From Candidatus Zixiibacteriota bacterium (GTDB lineage: Bacteria; Zixibacteria; MSB-5A5; CAIYYT01): a DNA stretch of 15,436 nucleotides. Within the stretch, counting starts at the first letter, position 1. The number at the start of each line of letters is the position of its first letter. This document shows, piece by piece, positions 6,065 to 14,622 of this stretch. The DNA lies in the NCBI GenBank assembly GCA_026397575.1, contig JAPLUP010000172.1, forward strand, positions 1 to 15,436, given 5' to 3'. The notes beneath the pieces were generated by a model that had not been told where the DNA came from, made no database searches, and saw only the letters and a program-made list of their open reading frames with translations. The translations under genes were made by a program, and so were the position numbers.

Positions 6065-7492
6065 TTGACCGTCACAGAGATTCTGGGCGACATCGCTTTT
6101 CAGATTTACTTTCTTGACAACAACCAGAAAAGATCGGACGACATTACCGTTCTGGCTCGGCGATATTACGAAAGTGGTCTTTGCACTGCGGTGGCGCCGA
6201 ATATGACGTCGAAGATGCATTTCAGTACCAATGATACATATTACGGACAGCAATGGCCGCTCAAGAACACCGGTCAGAACGGTGGGACACCGGGCGCTGA
6301 TATTGACTGGGAAATAGCCCAGCAGTACACCAATCGGTCATTTCAACCACCGGTGGTAGCGCTGCTTGATGCCGGATTTGATATGGACCACGAGGACTTG
6401 CCTCCGAGTTGGGCCTGGCACCCGTACGACGCCGCTGGTCCAGACATCCAGATTCCCTACGTTTTCGACGATTATCCCGGCACCGAATGCGGTCAATACT
6501 ATCACGTTTGGTGTTGGCATGGTACAGCCACTTTGGGCGTGCTTAAAGCGTACACTAACAATGGGATTGGACTTGCGGGCACCGAATCTCGAGTAAACGT
6601 GATGCCAATCAAGATAGCGGATGCCAACGGCGATTTCGATCTTGGGTCTCTCCAACGGGCTCTTGACTGGGCCAGCCAACCAACGGGAGCGGCACAAATA
6701 ATCTCGATGTCTTTCGTTTGCGACTCCGTCTATGCGACCACGCTGGAACCGAGATTCAGAGAAAGATACTTGGCGGGAGTAACGCTTATCGCGGGCGCCG
6801 GCAATGGAGAGCCGGGGTTCTCCTCTGTGCAGTATCCCGCTTCTTCGCCATACGTACTGGCCGTCGGCGAGACCAATAGTAGCGATGACACGGCAGCTTC
6901 AAGCGGGGGCCCCGCGCTCGATTTGGTCGCACCGGCCTTTGATATCTGGACACTCGATCAGGAGGGCAGCGACGGTCTCAATCCCTCCCACACGGGAGCC
7001 TCCTGTAATTCCAACCAAAACTATGCCTGTCACCTGGCTGGCACCTCGCTTGCCGCGCCGATGGTAGCAGGCATCGCGGCCAAGTTGCTGCTGCGCAACC
7101 CTTGGTTGCTGGGTGACCATGTCAAGGACTCAGCGGAAGTGATGTATGCCACTCTCCGCAACGCATGTGATCGCCAGCACTACGGTGTCGCCAACGATGA
7201 TTATCGTCGGGTCAACAATGCGGTTGGTTGGGGACGCGTGAATGCCGACCGCGCCCTGGCATCCATCTCGCATGGCGATCCCAACAATGACCTGCAGATT
7301 GATGTTTCTGATGCCCTCTATCTCATCCCGTACATCTTCTCCGGTGGTCCGGCGCCGGTGCCGAATATCTGCACAGGCGATGCCAATTGCGATGGCGGTG
7401 TGGATATCTCCGATGCCGTATTCATAATCTCCTACGTCTTCAGCGGTGGGGCGGCCCCCTGTAAAATCAGTCTGCACAGCGTTTGTAATTGA
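6065..7492 (+). CDS. Subtilisin-like serine protease (S8) with C-terminal dockerin repeats, main part of an interrupted gene
   Basis: 475 aa, opening at a TTG just after the in-frame TGA. It is the same reading frame as 5627-6061, so it is the body of that protease. The propeptide end is residues 1-55. The S8 domain starts near NDTYYGQQWPLKNTG. The catalytic triad is complete: Asp102 in VALLDAGFDMDH, His152 in CWHGTATLGV, Ser328 in AGTSLAAPM. The oxyanion Asn247 is in GAGNGEPG. Residues 404-462 form two dockerin/EF-hand units: GDPNNDLQIDVSDALYLIPY, and GDANCDGGVDISDAVFIISY with an intact D-x-N-x-D-G Ca loop. The enzyme would be secreted. As it stands it lacks signal and full pro-region unless the stop is read through. 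Reinitiation at TTG would give a cytoplasmic product and is unlikely to be useful. Confidence 0.85.
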   Translation: MTVTEILGDIAFQIYFLDNNQKRSDDITVLARRYYESGLCTAVAPNMTSKMHFSTNDTYYGQQWPLKNTGQNGGTPGADIDWEIAQQYTNRSFQPPVVALLDAGFDMDHEDLPPSWAWHPYDAAGPDIQIPYVFDDYPGTECGQYYHVWCWHGTATLGVLKAYTNNGIGLAGTESRVNVMPIKIADANGDFDLGSLQRALDWASQPTGAAQIISMSFVCDSVYATTLEPRFRERYLAGVTLIAGAGNGEPGFSSVQYPASSPYVLAVGETNSSDDTAASSGGPALDLVAPAFDIWTLDQEGSDGLNPSHTGASCNSNQNYACHLAGTSLAAPMVAGIAAKLLLRNPWLLGDHVKDSAEVMYATLRNACDRQHYGVANDDYRRVNNAVGWGRVNADRALASISHGDPNNDLQIDVSDALYLIPYIFSGGPAPVPNICTGDANCDGGVDISDAVFIISYVFSGGAAPCKISLHSVCN

Positions 7493-7514
7493 CAGACAAA
7501 GCCACTTTGATTAC

Positions 7515-7539
7515 GCCGTCAGGAAGGGTTCCTGACGGC
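7515..7539. repeat. Dispersed hairpin repeat, copy 2 (GCCGTCAGGAA family)
   Basis: GCCGTCAGGAA (7515-7525), loop GGG, TTCCTGACGGC (7529-7539): an 11-bp perfect stem 22 nt after the protease stop. It shares its left arm and flanks with the copy at 4231. It could stabilise the 3' end of the protease mRNA. No T-run follows, so intrinsic termination is not clear. Confidence 0.6.
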
Positions 7540-7737
7540 TCGGGGAATCATTGGAGGTGATGTTGTTGCCTCTGCACCGTGAAAATGGCGGAATTCGGGG
7601 TTTCTACGGGCTCAGAGCGGCTGGAGCAGGCGCCCAGAGAAATTCCTTGTTCGTGATGCCCGGTTGGCTTATCCTTTGAGCCACACAAACCGTATTCAGA
7701 GACATTGATCTTAGGGCATAAAGCCTTTGGAGGTGTG

Positions 7738-9180
7738 ATGAAAGATAAACTCAAAGAATGTATCGAATGGTTGCGCGGCAAGGGTGTGACGTACGCGGAC
7801 TGTCGGTACATTCGCAAAGAAAACGAGGCGATTCGAGTCTCGGACAGTGTCGTCGACTCGCTGTCGCGCAACATCGATGTTGGAGTAGGCATGCGCGTGT
7901 TGGCGAACGGCTGCTGGGGATTTGCGGCGACCGCCATCCTGACGCCTGCCGAATTGATGAAGACGGCCAATCAAGCGCTGCAAGTCGCCAAGGCCTCGGC
8001 GGTGACAAAACACGATCCCGTGGTACTCGCCGAGCAGGAACCGTTTGTCGACTTCTATCAGTCACCATGCGTTAGAGACCCTTTTGCGGTCTCCACGGAT
8101 GAGAAGATCGGGCTGCTCGTGAAGGTGACCGATGTTTTGAAGAAGGCCAAGAAAATCAAGTCCGCAGAAGCTGCGATGAATTTCTTCAAGACAAGTAAGC
8201 TATTTCTGTCGTCCGAAGGCGCGGATATCGAGCAGGAGATTGTCGAGTCCGGCGCCGGCTACCATGCGGTGGCTTTCGACGGAAAGGAAGCGCAGACCCG
8301 TTCCTACCCCAACTCTCAGGGGGGAGATTTCGCTACGCGAGGCTGGGAATTTGTCGAGGAGATGCAACTGCTCAATCATGCGGAGCGAGTGCGAGAAGAA
8401 GCAGTCGCGCTACTGCAGGCGGCTCCGTGCCCGGATGAAGTGACGACGATTATCATCTGCGGGCCGCAAATGGCGCTGCAGGTTCATGAATCATGCGGAC
8501 ATCCAATCGAACTTGATCGGGTACTCGGCACGGAGATTTCGCTTGCCGGCGGTTCGTTCCTGTCGCTTGACAAGCTGGGCAAACTCAAATACGGATCGGA
8601 TATCGTCAACATCAATGCCGATGCCACGATACCCGGCGGACTTGGCAGTTTCGGATACGACGACGAAGGGGTCAAAGCGCAGCGAACGCCGATTGTTGAA
8701 CGCGGTTTGTTCGTCGGTTACCTGACCGGCAGAGATACGGCGCCCGTGATCAAGCAGCGCTCCAACGGAGCCATGCGCGCCGATGGTTGGAATCGCATTC
8801 CGATTATACGCATGACCAACATCAACCTTGAACCGGGGGAGTGGACGCTTGCCAATCTGATCGCCGATACCGAGCGTGGTATCTTCCTGGATTTCAACAA
8901 GAGTTGGTCGATTGATGACAAGCGGTTGAATTTCCAGTTTGGCGTAGAGTGCGCCTGGGAAATCAAGAATGGCAAGTTGGGACAGATGTATAAAAATGCG
9001 GTCTACACCGGAATAACGCCGGAGTTCTGGAACTCGTGTGATGCCATCTGCAACCGGGACCACTGGCAGATATGGGGTGTTGCCAACTGCGGCAAAGGGG
9101 AACCGATGCAATCCATGCATGTGGCGCACGGCACGGCGCCGGCGCGTTTTCGCAACGTCAAGGTGGGGGTGAGCAAATGA
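7738..9180 (+). CDS. tldD: TldD-type zinc metalloprotease (catalytic subunit)
   Basis: 480 aa from ATG 7738, with GGAGG at 7729-7733. An upstream TTG (7705) is in frame but has no ribosome site. The protein is of the TldD/PmbA (U62) family. The N-terminal half resembles the substrate-channel domain. The C-terminal half has the HEXXXH zinc motif HESCGH at 250-255 (in ALQVHESCGHPIELDRVLGT) and a GVANCGKGEP segment whose Cys451 fits the third zinc ligand known in TldD. No signal peptide, so cytoplasmic. Its stop overlaps the start of the next gene (ATGA), so the two are translationally coupled, as expected for the TldD/TldE heterodimer. In E. coli TldD/E degrades unfolded peptides, matures microcin B17 and cleaves CcdA. 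No substrate gene is visible here. Confidence 0.92.
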   Translation: MKDKLKECIEWLRGKGVTYADCRYIRKENEAIRVSDSVVDSLSRNIDVGVGMRVLANGCWGFAATAILTPAELMKTANQALQVAKASAVTKHDPVVLAEQEPFVDFYQSPCVRDPFAVSTDEKIGLLVKVTDVLKKAKKIKSAEAAMNFFKTSKLFLSSEGADIEQEIVESGAGYHAVAFDGKEAQTRSYPNSQGGDFATRGWEFVEEMQLLNHAERVREEAVALLQAAPCPDEVTTIIICGPQMALQVHESCGHPIELDRVLGTEISLAGGSFLSLDKLGKLKYGSDIVNINADATIPGGLGSFGYDDEGVKAQRTPIVERGLFVGYLTGRDTAPVIKQRSNGAMRADGWNRIPIIRMTNINLEPGEWTLANLIADTERGIFLDFNKSWSIDDKRLNFQFGVECAWEIKNGKLGQMYKNAVYTGITPEFWNSCDAICNRDHWQIWGVANCGKGEPMQSMHVAHGTAPARFRNVKVGVSK

Positions 9181-10529
9181 TCGGAAAAGAGAAACTACTG
9201 AAGAAGCTCGAGTCGGTCCTGGCACACTCCACTGCCGATCAGACGGAGATCGTTTATGTTGGCGACGAATTCGGACTCACCCGTTTCGCGAATTCGTTCA
9301 TCCATCAAAATGTGTACGAGAATAACTGCCGCATCCTTTTCCGCACCGTGTTGGGTAAGCGCGTTGGTGTGGCATCCACCAATTCTCTGGTTGACGCGGA
9401 TCTTAAGCAGACGCTCGATAATTCGATCGAGATCGCGCGCAGCCGGGCGGAGAATCCGAAGTTTCCGGGATTACCGAAGGCAGGGAAGTACAAACAGCTC
9501 GCAACTTTCGACAAGGCAACCGCTCGCTGTACGCCAATGTTGCGTGCGAAAACCGTGCAGAAGGTTATTGCCGAAGCAACCAAACAAGGTTTCACGATGG
9601 CCGGAGCATATTCGACTTCAAGCGGTGAGATCGCCATCGTCAGTTCGCGGGGGGTGCGCGCTTACCAGCCGGTGACTGCGGCATCGATCAATATGGTCAC
9701 GATGTCAGATACGTCATCGGGATATGCATCGGCAGTCTCGCGCCGGACTTCCGACATCGATTTCAAAGCGCTGGCCAAAACCGCTGTGGACAAATGCAAA
9801 TTGTCGCAAAATCCGCAGGCGCTTGAGCCGGGTGAATATGAAGTCATCTTAGAGCCGGCCGCGGTAGCAGAGGTGGTGGAGTGGCTGAACTACACCGGTT
9901 TTGGCTCCAAATCGTTCCAGCAGGGAACCTCATTTCTCGCCAGTCGGATCGGACGCAAGATCACGTCAGAGAAGATAACGATTTACGACAATGCGCTTGA
10001 TCCTAAGGCAATTGCCTTCCCCTTCGATTTTGAAGGAGTGCCTAAGAAGAAGGTGATGCTGATCGATAAGGGTGTCGCCAAAGGTGTCGTATATGACAGC
10101 ATGGCAGCGATCAAAGGCAAGACCAAATCTACCGGCCATGCGCTTCCGGCGACCGAAGCGGCCGAGGGCGCGCTCGGTCTCAACATAGTCGTAGCGCCGG
10201 GAAAAACGCCAAGAGCAAAGATGATCTCCGGTGTCAAACGTGGGATTTTGGTGACGCGTTTCCACTACATCAACGGTTTGATCGACACCCGCAATTCGGT
10301 CTTGACGGGCATGACACGCGACGGCACGTTCTTGATTGAGAACGGTGAGCTTAAGTACGGTATCAAGAACTTGCGCTTCACCGACTCGATGATGCGCGCT
10401 TTCAAGTCAACAGTCGCGATCTCGAAAGAATCGCAACTAATTGCCGCTTGGTGGAGTTCGGTAGGCTGTGTCTCAGTCCCGACAATCCATCTCGGTTCGT
10501 TCAAGTTCTCAGGCAAGACGGAGTTTTGA
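9177..10529 (+). CDS. pmbA: TldE/PmbA-type partner subunit of TldD
   Basis: 450 aa from ATG 9177 in the ATGA overlap with tldD, with a GGTGGGGGTGA stretch upstream. A longer frame from 9072 lies inside tldD and is rejected. PmbA-family landmarks are present: GYASAVSRRTSDIDFKAL, LEPGEYEVILEPAAVAEVVE, SRIGRKITSEKITIYDNALD, and the GLIDTRNSVLTGMTRDGTFL end. There is no HEXXXH, as in TldE: the corresponding stretch AVAEVVEWLNYTGF has no His. It forms the non-catalytic half of the heterodimer (family knowledge). It is cytoplasmic, with no signal peptide. It is followed after 15 nt by a palindromic hairpin. Confidence 0.9.
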   Translation: MIGKEKLLKKLESVLAHSTADQTEIVYVGDEFGLTRFANSFIHQNVYENNCRILFRTVLGKRVGVASTNSLVDADLKQTLDNSIEIARSRAENPKFPGLPKAGKYKQLATFDKATARCTPMLRAKTVQKVIAEATKQGFTMAGAYSTSSGEIAIVSSRGVRAYQPVTAASINMVTMSDTSSGYASAVSRRTSDIDFKALAKTAVDKCKLSQNPQALEPGEYEVILEPAAVAEVVEWLNYTGFGSKSFQQGTSFLASRIGRKITSEKITIYDNALDPKAIAFPFDFEGVPKKKVMLIDKGVAKGVVYDSMAAIKGKTKSTGHALPATEAAEGALGLNIVVAPGKTPRAKMISGVKRGILVTRFHYINGLIDTRNSVLTGMTRDGTFLIENGELKYGIKNLRFTDSMMRAFKSTVAISKESQLIAAWWSSVGCVSVPTIHLGSFKFSGKTEF

Positions 10530-10544
10530 TGAAAACACTTCAAG

Positions 10545-10567
10545 CCCCTCTCCCATGGGGAGAGGGG
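10545..10567. repeat. GC-rich palindrome between convergent genes (CCCCTCTCCC hairpin)
   Basis: CCCCTCTCCC (10545-10554), loop ATG, GGGAGAGGGG (10558-10567): a perfect 10-bp stem in the 67-nt gap between pmbA (+) and the GGDEF gene (-). This sequence class is a common extragenic repeat. It may act as a bidirectional transcript end, though neither side carries a good T-run. Confidence 0.55.
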
Positions 10568-10596
10568 TGAGAAGCGAGAGTAATTCTATGGAGTAG

Positions 10597-11490
10597 TTAG
10601 CTCGCGCACTGGTTGCGGCCGGCGTTTTTAGCGCGGTAGAGTGCCTGATCGGCGAGCAGAGAGAATTCGTCCGGCGAAGCGACTTTCAGCGAGAGAGTAG
10701 CGGCGCCGACGCTGATCGTGAAGAAAACGATTTTGTCCTTGACCAGAAAGTCGGTCTTGCTTAGTACAACTTGAATGCGTTTGCCCAATGCCAGCGCTTG
10801 CTCTACCGGCGTCTCCGGGCAGATAACCAGAAATTCGTCACCACCCAACCTGCCATAGTGATCCTCGGAGCGGAGGTGGTCCTTGACGATGCGGCTGCTT
10901 TCGATTAGCATCTGGTCACCGGCCAGATGTCCGTGGGTGTCGTTGATTTTCTTGAAGCGATCGATATCATAGACGAGAATGCTCAAGGGGCGATCATAGC
11001 GCCGGGCGCGGCTGAATTCCTGCTCTAATAGATTGATGATCTGTTGCCGGTTGGCGATGCCGGTGAGAAAGTCGGTGGTAGCGAGAGAATACATCTGCCC
11101 GAAAAATCGATTTTCGACAAGGCTGGAGTGGATAAATTTGAAAAGCACACGTCCAATCAGAACCAGATCGCCGTCGTTGAGAGGAATCTCGCTGACCCGT
11201 TTGGAGTTAACATAAGACCCGTTGGTTGATTGCAGATCCGTCAGCCAGACCAGTCCATCACGGAAGTTGATTTCGGCGTGCTTGCGACTGACGTTGTCGT
11301 CTTCGATCTGGATATCGCACTGGCTTGATCTGCCAATGGTCAGGACCGGTTGCTCAATCGTGAAAGTCTTTCCCAGTAGTGGCCCGTGCAACACCAAGAG
11401 CATGGGTTGACGATTGATCGCAACGTTAGCCGGCGCGCCATTTAACGCCAGATTTGTGGCTGATGTCCGCTCAAAGTTTTCCTGTGGCAC
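10597..11490 (-). CDS. FHA-domain diguanylate cyclase (GGDEF)
   Basis: 297 aa, GTG start at 11490 with GAGGAAG 7 nt upstream. Residues 31-120 are an FHA phosphothreonine-binding domain: TIGRSSQCDIQI, NVSRKHAEI and the STNGSYVN signature. Residues 130-297 are a GGDEF domain: TTDFLTGIANRQQ, DIDRFKKINDTHGHLAGDQM, the intact active site GRLGGDEF (GGDEF 216-220), and ADQALYRAKNAGRN. RSED at 207-210, five residues before GGDEF, is a complete RxxD inhibitory site, so product feedback by c-di-GMP is expected. It is cytoplasmic. The FHA part suggests control by a Ser/Thr kinase or by phosphopeptide-mediated localisation. It lies alone on the minus strand between the two TldD/E pairs. Confidence 0.93.
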   Translation of the reverse strand: MPQENFERTSATNLALNGAPANVAINRQPMLLVLHGPLLGKTFTIEQPVLTIGRSSQCDIQIEDDNVSRKHAEINFRDGLVWLTDLQSTNGSYVNSKRVSEIPLNDGDLVLIGRVLFKFIHSSLVENRFFGQMYSLATTDFLTGIANRQQIINLLEQEFSRARRYDRPLSILVYDIDRFKKINDTHGHLAGDQMLIESSRIVKDHLRSEDHYGRLGGDEFLVICPETPVEQALALGKRIQVVLSKTDFLVKDKIVFFTISVGAATLSLKVASPDEFSLLADQALYRAKNAGRNQCAS

Positions 11491-11533
11491 GTCGTCGCTT
11501 CCTCAGAGAACCTGGTTACCGCCAAGTTGCCTT

Positions 11534-11573
11534 CGTCATTGCACATGACGACCTACGGGCCTGAAGCTCAGGC
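11534..11573. repeat. Composite of two short inverted repeats
   Basis: CGTCAT (11534-11539) pairs with ATGACG (11545-11550), and GCCTGA (11559-11564) pairs with TCAGGC (11568-11573). They lie upstream of the FHA-GGDEF gene. They could be an extragenic repeat or leader hairpins of that mRNA. The sequence does not decide. Confidence 0.3.
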
Positions 11574-11623
11574 TGTTCGTGCCGTCTGCTATTCTTTCGG
11601 CAATTTTGCGCGCATATTTATCG

Positions 11624-11674
11624 CCAAACAAGAACCGGGTCTTCGGTTCCCGCAAAAGGGAATCGAAAACCCGG
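11624..11674 (-). terminator. Intrinsic terminator of the exported TldD/E-like operon
   Basis: Minus-strand hairpin 23 nt after the TAA of the 592-aa gene. CCGGGTTTTCG pairs with CGAAGACCCGG (11674-11635, one T-G wobble), and the inner TTCCC pairs with GGGAA. It is followed by the T-rich TTCTTGTTTGG (11634-11624). Stem of about 16 bp with one mismatch. Confidence 0.65.
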
Positions 11675-11697
11675 CTTACTGACGTTGAGGCAAGGAG

Positions 11698-13476
11698 TTA
11701 CTTGCCTGCGAGCGGCGAGGGAAGCAACGGTGGCTTCATGATTTTTTCTTCGTTCTTCTTGAGTTCCATTTCTTCGATCAGCACTGAGGGGGTGACGATC
11801 GATGCCGGCATCTCCGGGTCGGCATTCAGAAGATAGTTGTAAACAAACATCTGATCATCGGTCTGCAGAATGTCCTTGAGAATGCGGACAGTAACGTTGT
11901 TGAACTGAAGACCACGTACCGGTTCTTCGCGTCCGTCGGGATAGACTCTGTAGATTTCCCAGGGCGAACTCAGCGCTTCCGGAGCGCCCGAACCGCCTGA
12001 CCCCCGCATCATCATACTGCCCATCCTTATCGCAAAAGACCCGCTAGACGCATTGGGGTCGCTCAAGCGCTTGACAATCAAACCGTATGGCAGTTCGACA
12101 TCCTTGCAAAGAGTGATTAGCGTCTCCTTGAGTTTGGCATAGGGCACCTTTTCGCTCGATTCGAACACCAAATTGGACGGTTTGGCAGTTATCAGTTTGC
12201 TGACGGCGCCGCGCGCATGACCGTTGGCATCCTTGATTTTCTTGGTCGGAGAAATTCCGATCAGCAGGTTAACCAGTTTGCCGTTCTCCACCAGCACAAC
12301 CTTCTGCGGAGTATTGCCGGCATCATCCACGTTGTAGCCACCAATCACGGATGAATTGCCGACCTTGCTGATAGTCGGATCATCGTACACCGTAAACGAA
12401 GCCGGCAAGACGCGACGATTGAGTTTCTCGGCAAACTCACCACCGCCACCACCGACTCGGCCAATCATCGCAGCCATTTGCTCGTTTTCATAGGTCGGTT
12501 GCGGTAGGTTGGATATGCTGCGCACAAACAGTTGTCGGAAAAATTCGCCGGCGGCATCAGCGGTGAAGACTACCGGACCGATGTACTCTTCCAGCGTATC
12601 TGCTTTGATCAACTTGCTCATCCGGTCGGCATTGCCTTTTGCCCAGGCGGTCAGGTCACTGATCGAGGGTATGGCCGCAAGAGAGTTGTAAATAATCCGG
12701 TCGCCGTCGAAGATATCTTCACCGTCCGCCGCTTTGCCCATCATCGACAAATCAAAAACATAGAGCCGGTCGCCACGCAAAGCGCGTGTACCGTTGCTGT
12801 TGAGGAGATACTGGTTAGCGATTGCACCCTGAATTTTCAGATCGGAGGAGATAATATCGGGATAATCCCTGAACACGTCAGTTGCGGCCTTCGCCAGTTC
12901 CTCGAACTTCGCCTTGTTGAGATCGAATCCCTCCGGCTTGTCGATGATTCGATTTGTCGGCAGTTTGAGGAAGTCATCCGGACGATTGGCAATGACGCGG
13001 GTTTGGAGGTAAGCCCGCTTTTTCGAGATCGTCTCCAGCGCGTCTTTGTAGACCTGATCGGTCTGCAAGTAGATCTGGTTGCGGATGGCGTCATAGTTGT
13101 TGTCGGTCGGCAGTTGAGCATAATCGGCACCGAAACCGGAATAGCCGGATACGAAGTTGCCGTTGTCAAGCGAGTAGCTGCCCACTCTCAAGTCAATAGA
13201 CAGATATCGTCCCCGGTCGAGGTTCGACTGCGTAAGCGTGCCCAGATTGGCGTGCACTTCGAGTTGTTGCGCGTCGTCGATGGTGTAACTGACGAAGTAC
13301 GGTCGCTCGAGGTTTTCCATGACGAGTTGCGACATGCTACGATCGAGCTCATCCTGCATGGCTTTGAAAAGCACGTCGCCGGCTTGTTGAGCATAAGCAA
13401 ACGAAACCATCCCAAGCAGGGCGGCAATAATGCCGATGACTATGGTTTTGCGTGAGTATCTGGTAATCATCTTCAT
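11698..13476 (-). CDS. Exported TldE/PmbA-like protein, degenerate zinc site
   Basis: 592 aa. ATG 13476 sits only 2 nt from AGGAGG. The in-frame ATG at 13470 has better spacing (8 nt) and may be the true start. A signal peptide ends near FAYA/QQA (residue 29), so it acts outside the cytoplasm. It aligns by eye with the neighbouring HEIFGH protein: YKDALETISKKRAYLQTRV, FRDYPDIISSDLK, NRRVLPASFTVYDDPTISKV, and a final PEMPASIVTPSVLIEEMELK. At the zinc-motif position it reads FRQLFVR (313-319) against FHEIFGH, so both His become Arg and the Glu becomes Gln. LLNADPEMPAS replaces the Cys-bearing GTCGAESGSVPVS. It is therefore predicted inactive and a partner of the upstream gene, mirroring TldE. 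Gly-rich GRVGGGGGEF precedes the second half. It is 9 nt after the upstream stop and ends before a strong terminator. Confidence 0.85.
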   Translation of the reverse strand: MKMITRYSRKTIVIGIIAALLGMVSFAYAQQAGDVLFKAMQDELDRSMSQLVMENLERPYFVSYTIDDAQQLEVHANLGTLTQSNLDRGRYLSIDLRVGSYSLDNGNFVSGYSGFGADYAQLPTDNNYDAIRNQIYLQTDQVYKDALETISKKRAYLQTRVIANRPDDFLKLPTNRIIDKPEGFDLNKAKFEELAKAATDVFRDYPDIISSDLKIQGAIANQYLLNSNGTRALRGDRLYVFDLSMMGKAADGEDIFDGDRIIYNSLAAIPSISDLTAWAKGNADRMSKLIKADTLEEYIGPVVFTADAAGEFFRQLFVRSISNLPQPTYENEQMAAMIGRVGGGGGEFAEKLNRRVLPASFTVYDDPTISKVGNSSVIGGYNVDDAGNTPQKVVLVENGKLVNLLIGISPTKKIKDANGHARGAVSKLITAKPSNLVFESSEKVPYAKLKETLITLCKDVELPYGLIVKRLSDPNASSGSFAIRMGSMMMRGSGGSGAPEALSSPWEIYRVYPDGREEPVRGLQFNNVTVRILKDILQTDDQMFVYNYLLNADPEMPASIVTPSVLIEEMELKKNEEKIMKPPLLPSPLAGK

Positions 13477-13485
13477 CCCCTCCTC

Positions 13486-14622
13486 TTAGTAAATCCCGCT
13501 GGTTTTGATCGGTTTGTATGGAGGCGGCAAAATCGGCGGTTTCTGCTGCTCCTTGAACTTCTTCTCAACTTCTAATGAAGCGACCAAGATGCTGGGGGCA
13601 ATGGCCGAAACCGGCACCGAACCTGACTCAGCACCGCAGGTGCCATTGAAGACATCGTAGTCATTGCCGGTGGCAATGATCTGCTCGAAACTGGCCAACG
13701 GCGTGCCGACGATGTCGACGCCCCGAATCGCTTCCATCGGTCTGCCATCGGTGTAATACTTGTACACTAACAGCGGAATAACTTTGAATGCCTGTGGGCC
13801 GTAGCGTCCGGTCGATGTAAAGCCGCCTGAGATATCATTGAAGATCAGTCCATATGGCTTGCCCTGTTTGCGACACTCTTCCTTAAGCAGTGCCAGAAGC
13901 GAGTCGAACGGCAATTCCTTGCTGGAACGAATCATAAGATTCCCCTGCCGCGAGACCACCGACAAGCCAGCTTGTTTGCGGCCATGAGCGTTGGAGACCG
14001 GGAATCCGCGCACCGGTGAACGTGACATCAGGAAGTTTCTCAAAACACCATTATCGACTACGGTCACTTTCTCGGTTTTGACACCCTGATCGTCGTAGAG
14101 GTAGTGTCCGCGCAGGAATTCGCCTTTGAACTCCGACAATGTCGGGTCATCAATGACACTGATAAAGTCGGGAAGGATCTTCTGATTGACCTTTTTCGCG
14201 AAAGTTTGTCCTTCCGTCTCGGATTTCTGGCGATGGCCTTCGATCCGGTGACCAAAGATCTCATGGAAATAGACGCCGGTGGCACGATTAAGTAGAATTG
14301 CCGGGCCGGTATACGGTTCCGCCAATGGCGCTTTCAACAGCACGGCCAACTCACCGACCAGCCGGTGGATGGTTTTCACTACCACCGAATCGGCAGGCAG
14401 CCCGTCTATTGTTGCGGCATCAAATCCTTCATAGCGCTGAATTTGCATGCCGTCAGTGCAGGTTCCCGAACAGGAAACGCCCATCCGGATGTACGCTTGA
14501 CCTTGTTGAATCGAGGAACCTTCGCTGGACACGAAGTAGCGATTGTCGTTGGTGATGGACATGCTGACGGAGGATCTCTCGACGAAAGGATAGTCCTTGA
14601 AAATGGCGCTCAATTCGCGCAA
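13486..14622 (-). CDS. Exported TldD-like metalloprotease, C-terminal fragment with zinc motif
   Basis: 378 aa as read from a TTG at 14622. This is not a natural start: the frame extends upstream to about 14714 as FSVEKPNVFVGSTVAITCDT, then AAWETRLRELSAIFKDYPF. It holds the HEXXXH motif HEIFGH (fragment residues 120-125, in GVYFHEIFGHRIEGH) and Cys329 in GTCGAESGSVPVS, so the TldD zinc site (two His plus Cys) is complete. Also visible are FISVIDDPTLSEFKGEFLRG, GVLRNFLMSRSP and a Pro-rich tail QQKPPILPPPYKP. With the N-terminal fragment (14610-15137) it forms one gene of about 550 aa. It would be the catalytic partner of the degenerate 592-aa protein directly downstream. Confidence 0.82.
   Translation of the reverse strand: MRELSAIFKDYPFVERSSVSMSITNDNRYFVSSEGSSIQQGQAYIRMGVSCSGTCTDGMQIQRYEGFDAATIDGLPADSVVVKTIHRLVGELAVLLKAPLAEPYTGPAILLNRATGVYFHEIFGHRIEGHRQKSETEGQTFAKKVNQKILPDFISVIDDPTLSEFKGEFLRGHYLYDDQGVKTEKVTVVDNGVLRNFLMSRSPVRGFPVSNAHGRKQAGLSVVSRQGNLMIRSSKELPFDSLLALLKEECRKQGKPYGLIFNDISGGFTSTGRYGPQAFKVIPLLVYKYYTDGRPMEAIRGVDIVGTPLASFEQIIATGNDYDVFNGTCGAESGSVPVSAIAPSILVASLEVEKKFKEQQKPPILPPPYKPIKTSGIY

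Noticed and set aside
7560..7679. 39-codon ORF after the protease (starts MLLPLHRENGG)
   Set aside because: GGAGG is only 2 nt from the ATG, the composition is not protein-like, and nothing about it resembles a known peptide or TldD substrate.
9072..9176. Upstream extension of pmbA to 9072
   Set aside because: It lies inside tldD, the extra residues are unlike PmbA, and the ATG at 9177 in the ATGA overlap gives a normal length.
8491..9225. 244-aa open frame antisense to tldD
   Set aside because: It lies opposite a confidently identified gene with catalytic motifs. Its own translation shows no family features.
12532..13455. 307-aa open frame antisense to the exported TldE-like gene
   Set aside because: It lies wholly opposite a well-supported gene and shows no domain or ribosome site. 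It is a shadow of codon bias on the other strand.
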